Shown: one piece after another, positions 48,901-59,469 of the stretch
Layout: the number at the start of each line of letters is the position of its first letter
Numbering within the stretch: position 1 is the first letter of the stretch
Assembly: GCA_027605045.1 (NCBI GenBank)
Contig: JAQFWX010000009.1
Coordinates: 1,298,962 to 1,362,961, forward strand
From: Phallus indusiatus
Lineage: Eukaryota > Basidiomycota > Agaricomycetes > Phallales > Phallaceae
Length of the DNA stretch: 64,000 bases
Direction: 5' to 3'
Made by a program: the position numbers and the translations under genes
The notes under the pieces: model-generated
The model's database searches: none
Seen by the model: only the letters and a program-made list of their open reading frames with translations
Told to the model about the DNA's origin: nothing

Positions 48901-51250
48901 GCAAAAATACTTACGAATTGTTTCGCTTCGGCCTTTCTAATTATTTCTGCTGATACACGAGGAAATTGTCGTAGAGGAGTGTTCGACGCCCAGCTATGGG
49001 TTGTTCGATAGGCAGGCTACTTGATACGAGAAGAAAAAAACTACTTACATTCGTTTATTCACCATTTTGCATAAATCGAGTGCAGCTCTTGCTGGAACAG
49101 ACCGGCCCCGTTTTAGACAAATCTCGAAAAGTGCACGTATGATTCTGCTGGAAATTACTATCCATCGGTAAATCAGAGGCACACAACGTACCGTCCTGCA
49201 GGTTGTTGAACGAATACCATGTCAGCGACAAGCGCGAACCCTGCTCAATAGAGTGAGCATGCGCATAGGAGAGGTAGTAGCAAAGACGAACCATCCAGTT
49301 TCAATTGTGATATATAGGCCTGAAGAAGAACGTTGATCTAGGCTGCAGGTTCTTCAACTGATTCACTAACGGGTATCGGGACTCAAGAGTTTTCCGAGTT
49401 CGACTTTCTCCTAAAGCAAGGGTAAGAAACTAAGATACTATATGCACAAAATAAGCAGACGTCTTGTCGAACAGGTATGAGCTTAAACTCGTTGGAAAGA
49501 GCGAAAACCCGAAACAGTTCCAGTGTGGACATAGTTGGACGAAGGTGTTGATTGTATGTCGCCATGGAATTATACGTAACATAATAGTGAGAGGCAATTC
49601 GACCTAATTCTGTTGATTAGAACTTCCCCGTATGCCGCTCGTACTTGACTAAATTGCACTTCTCTAATAAGACAGCGGCTGAGTGTATGATATCGGATCT
49701 TTTTTGAACTAAAAGTTGATCGTCTTCTTGATAATCAACGGTGACACCATATAACACAGGATCGCGTGACGTTCGAATGTATCTGAAAATTGTCAATATA
49801 AATCCAGGGGCCCACTTCATTCGAACATACAAGTATAGCCAAGCGACTGCACCGCTTCATCCCGATTCCTGATAGTGCCCGGGACGATCTCAGCATTGAG
49901 GTTATCAGCTAAACTCCCCAGGTAAGTGTGGCTGTACACTCAAGCACTTGGATGTCGCCAGCCATAAATAAATCTTCAACTAGAGTACGATCCTCACGAG
50001 TCATCCTTGCGTGATGAATCGCAAATCCAAAGGGGAAAAGATCGCGCAGGTGAGGATCGCGGACGTTTTCGGCCTCAGAAGTAAGAATCCCTCGCGTGGC
50101 AGATTCAGGTCTGACAAATTCCGTAATTGTGCCTTTATCCACGGCAGCATCGCGCAAAAATCGGGCCGTTTTTGCAGTTTCTTTGCGGGAGTGTACGGAT
50201 ACAAGCACTTGATTGCGGCCAGCGTTATCCAAAGCTTTTTCGGAACAGACTTCGTTCATGACTTGGTAGCGTTTTATGGCCGTCTTTTCGGTTATACCGA
50301 TGAATTGTTGCTGTAAACCGCAAGGGCGATAGGTGGCGTCAAAGTAGAATAAGCCTTTAGACTTGTCAACACGAAGGAATTCAGCCACATCTTGATAATT
50401 CGGTAATGTAGCTGATAGGCTAACTAGACGAACCTAATCATGCGTCTGCTCCATGCGACGTACAGTTCGAGCCACTAGATTCTCCAACACTGGCCCACGT
50501 TCGTTGTGAAGGAGATGTATCTCATCGATGATGATGAGTCGAACCAGATTTGTATAACTGGTGTCGGTGGTTTTCCGAGTAATGACGTCCTATTTTTCAG
50601 GTGTTGTAACAATAATCTGTGTCTCAGCGATTTGCTGCTTGGTCACGGGAAAAGTTTGCTTTGTACATGGTTAAGAGAAGCCTGAGGGGTGTTTGGGAAA
50701 GCCTCTCTGGCCCAAAGTGAAAGTGAATTGATAGAGACACAAGCTCGTCAGGCGCAGTAGGCCCACTCTTCGGAGTCGGAACGTGGATTCCCCCCTGAGT
50801 AAACGTCGCCATACCCTCCAAGTCCAAGATTCTTCGAGGTGCAGGTGTAGTACCGGGGGCAAGTGTGCCTCGAATTGGGACACTTGACACGTCTTTCATA
50901 TCAGCATCTATATCTGTCCTCGGCTTCATCTTTGGCTCCTTTTGCTTTGCGATCACCGGCCAATGCTCGCAAAATCCATCCCAGATTGCGCTCCCGCATC
51001 GCGACTTGGACATTTATTCACTCGTTGTCATCCGAACGAGAAAGTTTGGTGCACCAAACAATCACATCCCTGTTGTGCACCAATTTGCTAACAATTTCAT
51101 GATTATAATCTAATATTTCAGTGAGGGGGATGTTTTCACAGTCTCGAAGACCTGAACGGTCTGCCTTCAGTATAAGACATAGGTTTATTAAAGACCGAAC
51201 TGAACACTTACCAAAAAGACTTCCAGGCAGCATATTATTCATCGCTTTTT
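45940..51250 (-). pseudogene. BRR2: BRR2 (U5 snRNP 200-kDa helicase), decayed duplicate
   Basis: Minus-strand blocks follow BRR2 order: NRDVIVWCTKLSRSD (51070), APRRILDLEGMATFTQGG, QSKLFP|VTKQQIAETQIIVTT (junction ~50648), [78 protein letters not shown] (~49908), [38 protein letters not shown] (48620), APTGSGKTICAEFALLRLW (cassette 2 Walker A, intact), [43 protein letters not shown] and the Sec63 domain to WETDSPLRQIPHF (46280). The active protein unwinds U4/U6 in spliceosome activation. Here the two junctions remove cassette-1 motif I and later motifs, cassette-2 motif II has lost its Asp (GEVQ), stops occur, and the last ~250 residues are missing. Introns remain, so it is a DNA-level copy. 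Confidence 0.95.
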
Positions 51251-51339
51251 GTTTATTGTGACAGCACCATTCAAGTTCATCTAGACATGTTCAATTTTGT
51301 TATGTTGTTATATCACAAAAGCAAACATACGGGAAATGA

Positions 51340-51700
51340 AGATCTTGTTGCTAGTGAAAACCGGTACACGTTTGTACAATCTGTGATGTACCACCACCTG
51401 TTTCCCATCGAAGACGGTATTGACCACATTCTTACCCGTTAACTGACGTAGCTCTTGGAGTTTCTTTTTCAAGATTTTAATGAATGGGGAATCAGAGCTG
51501 TCGGAATCGCAATTTATCGAGGCTTTTCCAGTATGTTATAGTGTGGTCTATCCACGGTAACATCGAGGTAATTGACATTTTCTACGACGCCATTAAGGTC
51601 AAAAATAGCTTGCTCGCGCAAATTTTCTTCCAATACAAGGTCAACATAGCCTCTCTCTATAACACACGCGAGTCTTACCGTGTTATAACACAGACGTTAG
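51340..51700 (-). other. Unidentified coding-like segment upstream of BRR2 copy
   Basis: The minus strand reads VENVNYLDVTVDRPHYNILE, then after a one-frame slip ILKKKLQELRQLTGKNVVNT, then VFDGKQVVVHHRLYKRVPVF, then TSNKIFIS before a GTATGT splice donor. The next exon would read DELEWCCHNKQKAMNN. It looks like a genuine, moderately charged domain, but I do not recognise it and do not recall it in BRR2. It may be part of the same duplicated block or of the neighbouring Helitron. Confidence 0.35.
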
Positions 51701-52029
51701 AGTCAGATTGTCAGCATTTAGTTTCATGCTCGCCTCGATGAATTACCAATGGCATCCCTTTTTTTGTTGAGTTCGTATATCTGTAGGCAAACAGACTTGG
51801 TTGAAACGACATTCTGACATGAGAGATGATACGTGAATACGCAAATAGAATTTACTTACAAGCATGAACAAACACCCCGACATGTCCACATCCCCGACAT
51901 GTCCACATTTCGTGCGGTGTCTGATTACAATGGAAAAAATTAAGACGACTGTGTTAGAAATCATCATTATACTCAACACGTATCGAAGCAAGCGCTCAGC
52001 ATATTCATAGCCAGTCAATCATTTCGACG

Positions 52030-55000
52030 TCGGTTACGAATGGAACGTCACAGACCTTGGAGAAGTTTGAAGTTATCCAGTCATTGGATTCACAATTGCA
52101 TTGGACGTACAGATCAACGCAGACGTGGGCGCATTTCACAAGTCACTTCAATTGTTTGGACGCAGTAGTTAGAGCCGATTTAGAGGACCGGGCCAAACAT
52201 TTTGTTGAAGAAAAGCAGAGGCAGCGTGTACAACATGAAAAACAGGTTCGACAGAAGAGAGTATTAAAGAAGACGGAGAAGCAGCAATCCTCCATTTTAC
52301 AACGTCACCAGTTATTTAATTCCGTACCCGATGAAGAACAATTCCTTATTGACGTGGGGGATAACGTTCGGGAGGATATCCTGACTCGATTCATTGAAGC
52401 AATATCGATAGAACGAGTCAAGCAGGTTGTGTGATGTTCCGGTAGGCCGGCTACTGAACCGCCATCTTTTGTATCCAGTTACACCGCATCAAGGTTACAC
52501 CGCATCAAGCACATGAACTTACTGAAGGAATGTTGCTAGAGAAGCGAGGACTCTATGAAGGATGACCTACAGTATGGTGTTTTTTGCCGGCAATGCATAG
52601 ATGAAGTCAGTAGCGGAAGAATTCCCAGAATGAGTCTGGCTAATAACATGTGGATCGGCACAGTACCCTTCGCTTTAGAGGTCCTGACGGTACCAGAACA
52701 ATTGCTTATATCGTTGTATTATCCTGCAGTGTACGTCTACAAGTTATATCCGAAATTATTGCATCGAGGAACCGGAATGCACCTGAGCCAGAAGTTGAGA
52801 GAGGGAATGTCTTGACATATCAGCTAGCCCCCCAGCGCATGGCAGATTTGGTGTCTGGAAATATCTCACCACGAGGTGCAAGTGTCCTTGCTTCGTTGAT
52901 ATCAATCAGTTTGGTTGGACGTCATTGTTATCCAGAACAGACCTTGAAGGGACTTCTCCAGTTGCGACGATCAAGGGTTTCTGCAGCGTTGATGTGGTTG
53001 AAGGAGAATAACCCTTTCTATCATAATATAATCATTGATTCAAATGCCTTGGAGAATCTTCCAGAAAGAGATTTACCGGATTCTATTTTTGCCAACATTC
53101 GAATGAACGATAACAAAAGGAGACATATGTATTGAATTTAGACGATGACACGGATATTGGAAGCGATTTTGAACTGGAATCCGTTGAAGACATTGACGAG
53201 GATGGGAAGAACGAAACGATCAACGCAGGAGGGGATGAAGGTGAGCAGTTTAGGGAACCATGTGACAACATTGAGTTGGAAGATACGCAGTACGGCCGGA
53301 TTGAACGAAAGTCTTGTCGTGGATGTAAACAGCACCGATGTGTCACCCGAGGAGTTATTACCATGGGGCTTGAAATACTCTGGGGACTGGCGACACGGAG
53401 CCCTTATATATTTTATCAGAGAGGAACCGCGTATGTGAACGAATACGCGCGTCGTGATCCAAATGGAAACAAGTTTGCGGGAACGGAAGGCAACCCAAAC
53501 CAATTACTAGGAGCTTTCCCACACCTCTTTCCATACGGAGCGGGTGGGTTTGAAACAGAGAGATCAAGATCCGTGTCATATTCAGAACATGCTGCCTGGG
53601 CTTTACGTTATCACGATGGTCGATTCGCGAAGAACATGACATTCATAAGTCAGAACTTTCAACATTCTCCAGAAGCGTGAAGTTTGTTATGTTGCTAGTT
53701 TATAGGTATCATCGATATAGCAGCGTCGTCTCGGAAGCCAGTAACTCACCATGTTGCACAGGTCCAACGAAAGGATTATGACAAGTATGAATACCTGTTC
53801 AAGCAACTCAGTGTCAATGATCTGCTGGACGCAGCCGAGAAAGAGCGAATTGGAATGCCACTTACAGATCGCAATGTCTTGAGGTTGCGAGAGTTGGTGA
53901 CGGCAACCCGCCGCAGTGTTAGGGATTCTGATGAAAACTGACAAAAGTTGAGGTCTAGAATGTACGGGATGACGTTGATGAAAGGGCCACCTACGTTATG
54001 GATGACCATTAACTTCTCGAATACCAAAGATCCATTGGTCCAAATTTTTGCCGGTGAAGATATTGAATTCTCCGCTCAGCAAATCGTGGCGCTTTTGATG
54101 GGTTGGGGATCGATTCGAATCCCACACATTTGTACCCATCTATCTCCGAGCATTGATGACGACATTGAAGGATACGTTTTCAGAACTTCGAGAGTAAGTT
54201 TGTCATGCAAAAATAGATGACGGTGGAGCTAATCACCAAAAGAGTCGGGACTCCAATATTACGGTTGAGCAAGAGGTATGTATTTTCGATGATTTTGTAC
54301 CCATATATCTGAACATGTTATTGGGTGTAGATCGACAACGAAGGAGAAACGGTGTCTTTAACAATGACGCCATCAAAGGCTGGCATCCAAACGAAAAGTC
54401 AGGTCCTAGATTACATGAACCGGGGACTTTTGTTAGTATCTTACTCGTACCTAGTGTTCTTCCTCGAAACATACGAATCTCGACAAAATACATGGAATAG
54501 AAATCCTTGTCACGTCAGGATACCTTATTTAGAGGATTTGGACTACAAGGTCACGTCTGGATACTACGGAGTGCCCAATCTGAAGTGATTCCAGATTTCC
54601 TGGGATCGTGGCCACCACGCAACGATGTAGCGGAAGGCCGTGACATGTATTGTTCTACAATACTAGCGTTACTGAAACCATAGAGGAATTTGTCCGATTT
54701 GAAAGAGTCGTTTCGAACTTGGTCCGATGCATTCGACTCATTCCTACGCGACTGCAGCGAGCGCTGCAAAAGTTTTATAGACAACTTCCAATTTTATTAT
54801 GAAAGCTCGGATACTGCATCTGCTAATCGAAAAGTCTCACTAATGGAAGACAAATGGTGAAGCTAGTGCGGATATGAACGAGGACGAATCCGGTCTTGGG
54901 GGCGATAATCCTATCCAGGGAGTTAATCGTGCAAATGCTGAACTATTTCGGAGAATGTGCCGTTGACGTTGGGAAAGGGCAGGCGTTTTTGGCGAAAGAG

Positions 55001-56305
55001 AGGTAGCAGCCGCACCAGATATGTCCACAACAAGCACAGCCGTTGAGGCAACACAAGAGTTAATGGAGAAGTTGGTGATATGGAGAACCGATATGACGAA
55101 AGATAATCAGATGATAATCTTGAGGACATCATCGAATCAGCTAATAACAGCAGAAGTCGGAACAGTGCACACAATTGAGGACGCAGCCATCATCGCAGAA
55201 GACGTCGGACTGGGAAAGGAAATAGAAGTTGATGCAGTGTTAAACCGATTGAACGACGACCAAAAGAGAGCATGCGTCGTGGTGCACGAACATCTGATCA
55301 AACGCCTACGAGGAAGCGACGATCAGCTATTAATACTCATAATGGGGTCTGGAGGTGTAGGAAAATCCGTGGTTATACGAGCGATCGAAGACTTATTTCA
55401 TATACGAGGTGTAACAGAAATTCTGGCGAAAACCGCAACCACAGGAGTCGCAGCGTCCCAGTAATTAGTGATGTACACGACACTACTGGCGAAAATCGAG
55501 GATTGCCATTCGGTGGAAAGTTAAACGTAATACTGGTCGGAGATTTCCATCAGTTTCCACCTTGTGGTAAGTAAATTATAGCAAAGTTAAATGAAGTTCG
55601 TTATGATCGACAGGAAAGGACAACCTTGCGTTATTCCGAAGAAATGCGCCTAAAAAAACAACGTATGTGCCCAGCTCGGCCAAAATCTGTTCACTTGTTT
55701 CACGACACTGCAGCAATTGTGTTAAAACAACAAATGCGTTCGATAGATCCGCAATGGTCCGCATTGCTTGAAAGGGTTCGATATTGTTCCGGAACGGAGG
55801 GAGATGTCGAGGTGTTAAAGCGTCTTGCGCTAACGAATCCTCTTTGTGATACACCCGATTTCTCAAAGGCGCCATGGAACCGCGCTGTGTTGATAACATC
55901 CCGCCACCGCGTCCGGGACGTGTGGAACAAAGAAATGATCCAGAAGATAGCGCGTACTGAGAGAAAAACGGTGCTTGTGTGTCCTTGCATGGAGTATGTA
56001 GGGAAGGGAAAACGTGCTTTGACTTTAGAAGAGAAGTCGGCAAGCGAACAATGCGATCATTGGGATTTGAAGTCGAACTGGAACTGTTTGAAGGGATGAG
56101 GGTTTACATCACCACGAATATATCTGTAAAAGATCACCTCGCTAATGGAAAGTTCATACTGTTCCGCCCAGATTCAAACCCATCTGTTCAATTCAAGACT
56201 TTGCCACAAGGAGTTGTACCAGCGGAGCCTCACAAGTTAGGACGAGATTTCAAGATAAGTGGTGGCGGGAAAACTGGTTACAATAGGTTACAATGCCGCT
56301 GACTC
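52030..56305 (+). pseudogene. Helitron Rep/helicase, broken
   Basis: Blocks in Helitron order: VFCRQCIDEVSSGRIPRMSL with ANNMWIGTVP (52585-52670, DUF6570-like N-terminus); LAPQRMADLVSGNISPRGAS (52820); AYVNEYARRDPNGN and NQLLGAFPHLFPYGAGGFE (53430-53550, Helitron-like N domain); PPTLWMTINFSNTKDPLVQI with FAGEDIE (53990-54070, start of the Rep domain); EASADMNEDESGLGGDNPIQ; NRLNDDQKRA then GSGGVGKS (Pif1-type Walker A, ~55345); LNVILVGDFHQFPP (Walker B, ~55525); LKQQMRSIDPQWSALLERVR; and MRVYITTNISVKDHLANGKF. The HUH nickase motif was not found and the last helicase motifs are missing. Frames change about ten times. Intact proteins exceed 1,400 residues. Neither terminus (5' TC, 3' hairpin-CTRR) was identified. 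Non-functional as read. Confidence 0.9.
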
Positions 56306-56469
56306 GAGCTCCGCAGTCCGGCTTGTCCCGAACCTATGTCACATTGTATGATCAAAGTTCGCGTGTCTTGTTCTGACGTAAATAAGATGTTTTTCAACAC
56401 CGATTGAGGATGCAGCAGGCAGCAGAATCGACACATCATAACTATCATTCATCTACTTCAGTCTTTGCG

Positions 56470-58917
56470 ATGTGGACGGAAATGGAATCTGATGACAGCG
56501 ACATTGAGCGGGTATCTGGATATCGATGCCGTCGACGTCAACGTGAGTCCAATGAACATGCTAAGCCATATTCTAATTACAAAGAAACATTCGATAGTCA
56601 GTTTAGATGACGACGATTTCGAAAATATGGACGAAACGGGTATGTCAACCCTAATGGATGGAAATTTGGTTACTGAGAAACAGTGAACGAATACATACAA
56701 CGAAGCCACATATGAAAACAACGGTCATTCGTCAAAAACAAAGCAATCTAAAAAAGTCCGACATGCTGAATATAGTGCGTATGTGTGAATACTACTTACC
56801 AAATGTGGTCTCATGATTTTTGTGATTATGTTTTTTGTTTACAAGTGGTTCCGGTTAACCCGACAATTCAGTTACCGTGGAAGCTACAACTGGATGTCAA
56901 GGACAAAACTCGCGCCCGAAACTCAATGTTTATGGACCGGTCTCCACATGTATGGGCGCAAGTAAGTGACCACGTTTCTGTTTGGTGTGTTTGGTAACAT
57001 GCTGAAATATACTGGCGTGTTATTTAGACCCGGGATGATCTGTTGTATTCGCTTGCGACATACCCAGAGATTCTGGAAACAGGCGGTATAGGAACTGAAG
57101 GAACGTGTGTGAACCATCTCATTCTTAGCGGGGAATGTTGGTGGGATATCGAGTGGATAAATGCATTTACTTTCATCATCACAAGGTATATGAGGGATTT
57201 TTTTCTTTCTGGTGTCTCGTTTTAAAAAAAGGGGAGGCTAATGATAATAATAATCAGATCTTGGAAGTTTAATAACAAGAAAAGGAAACCATCCTTACGA
57301 ACCAATATCACAGCCAAAGCAATTAGAACACTCACAAATACCCGTGATTCAACCGACGAACGCCACCCTGCACTCGTTGCTTTGGAATCCGAGCATTATA
57401 AACCTATATCAGCCGATGGAGACTTCAACTTGTACGGCACTCCAAAAGAAACGGCACCGCCAGAGGAAGCCCAGTTATTCCTAACAGCTACGAAAACACG
57501 TCATCAGATTTCTGTGTTTTCAGGGAATGATTTACCTGATTTTGAGGGAATTGAGGACAATGTGCCTTGGAAGTACGCGTTTATGGGTTTCTTTTTAGCG
57601 TCTAAATGCGAGGTAGGAGTACAATGTTATATGCCATTTATGCTTGTCTTTGATTATTAACAACTGAGCTAGACGGATGTACACGTTTCGGAAAACGAAG
57701 ACGAGGGCTCGAGTAAATTACGCGTCACGTTGGAGTGGGTTGGAAATGGATCTATCTGCTCCGCTCCTCATCCGTGGTGGGTTTCACTTGATGGCGTCTC
57801 GGAATCAGCGGCGAGCCTGACCAAGAACGTGGATGATATTGATCGCGCAATATGTTTCGACCTCACTTATTTCTCGCATATTTCGCTTTATCCGATACGC
57901 AATGTGAAACAAAACGACGCGAGTTCTGATGACTCGGACAACGACGTTGATAATGTCTGGATTCAAGCAGACCTTCCTTCTTGTTGGCTTTGTACATGTT
58001 GCGGTAAACTGAACGCCGTGATTCCTTTTAGATTCCGATGGTCGTGGGTATGTCGTCACTGCCAAGTAAGTCCCATTATGAGTATATTCATGTTCGTCTT
58101 GGGTCCTAAACAAAATTAAGACCGTAGGACGGTCTGTAGAGGACATCAAGTTTGAGACTACGATTTTTCAAGAACCGTATCATCTGCCCCCTCCCATTCC
58201 ATTAAAAAACCCAAATTCACCCATCGAACACCAAATTGTTTTCTTCAAAGCAGGCGAACGAACAATCGTTTACGTATTGGAGATTGTGGATCTGGTGTTA
58301 CGACACATACCATGTACAGACGAAGACACTCAAGCGAGCCTTGAATCTGTATATCGTCATATGCAGAGAAACATTGATTTCCAGCCATGTGTCACTGACC
58401 CATCGTTACTAAAATTTGATTATTTAAGGGGATATGTCGATGTAAATAGAGGCGACGTAACCATTCTAACAAGGGTTATGAATGCGCTGTTAGAAGATCG
58501 CCCGGGATTGATAACCGGGACGAGTACAGACCCTGATGACTGGCACTGTTTCTTTTGGCAAGATAGAGGAGCGACAAAGGTGAGTTACGATTGGGTTTTG
58601 AGACAGAATTTGATACGCAACGTTATTCTTTAGAGCCAATCACTGTCAGACCGACGTGCGGTGTTCATCACTCTCGGTGCCACTTGTGAACTGAGGTTTA
58701 CAATAAAGTGGAATACCCGTGATAGAAAAGAGCATAGTTACACTTTGAGACTTGATATGCCTCATGGTGGTATAATTGTCTTTAATGAATGCTACAACGC
58801 AAAGGTCACGGTTCGTATAGTCATATTTTTTTAAACAAAAGTTTGATCGATTGACGTTGAATTATCTAGTATAAATTATATCGCACGGGTAGACTTTTAT
58901 GTAAGTCATTGTTATAA
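56470..58917 (+). CDS. AlkB-like (2OG-Fe(II) oxygenase fold) protein, degenerate site
   Basis: Clear exons: ...-56961, 57029-57185, 57258-57612, 57673-58065, 58121-58579, 58634-~58804, 58870-58917; all but one junction are GT...AG with good donors. The N-terminus (MESDDSDIERVSGY) is uncertain. Conserved parts: CWLCTCCGKLNAVIPFRFRW with SWVCRHC (zinc treble-clef-like, ~57980-58060), a 2OG-fold core DWHCFFWQDRG, AVFITLGATCELRFTIKW, then LDMPHGGIIVFNE and YKLYRTGRLL. Basidiomycete AlkB-like proteins combine such a Cys-rich module with a core where HxD precedes LSLGA and a distal His follows HG-I-VM. Here HxD reads HCF and the distal His appears to be Leu, so catalysis is unlikely if the alignment is right. 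The family call is moderate; the gene structure is intact. Confidence 0.55.
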
Positions 58918-59469
58918 ATGATTAAAAACAACGCTCATTGTTTTTCAAAGTATTGACGGGTTATTGGAAACATGGGCCATTACCCGATGAAACTACTGTA
59001 AGGGAGCTACGCTCCCCTACACGGAGTCGTTTAGCGCCCGATTAGAGTCCTAGCGTCCTCATTGTTCTTGTCCCCATTTCTCTCTGTCCTCATTTTATTG
59101 TCCCTAACTTACATTACGGTCCTCAGGGACTTTTGTATTTAATCCTCACATTTCTGCTCGAATTAAATCATCTTTTTGAACTTCAATTTTATTTCGTGTA
59201 TTGAGTCGGCGCGCCGTACAGCGAGCCGTGCAGCGACACGGCGCGCCGACTTAGTATCTACACTACACTGCGAGGTATATGTAATAAAACATAATAAAAC
59301 AAAAATAAGAAAAAAAAGAGAGAAAACATCAAGTTAGGAGGGAGGAAGTAACGTGCGAATCCTAGCCAACATGCCAGAGCGACTTGCGATTAATTTACTC
59401 GCCCAAAAATAGCCTTGGTCGGCGGGCGCGTGACGGATTAAATACAGTATCAAGTGCTGTAAATCGAGG
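58918..59469. other. Gene-free region with GC-rich hairpin
   Basis: There are no coding features. It contains GGGAGC-TAC-GCTCCC (about 58998) and a perfect 13-bp inverted repeat GTCGGCGCGCCGT / ACGGCGCGCCGAC at 59205-59217 and 59238-59250. Each arm is itself centred on the palindrome GGCGCGCC. It separates the convergent AlkB-like and second JmjC-like genes. Confidence 0.6.

Noticed and set aside
51484..51741. 85-codon plus-strand frame
   Set aside because: It is the opposite strand of the coding-like minus-strand segment at 51340-51700, which has better residue content and a splice donor.
58990..59270. Possible third solo LTR starting TGTAAGGG and ending CTACA
   Set aside because: No matching 5-bp duplication flanks any consistent pair of TG...CA ends.
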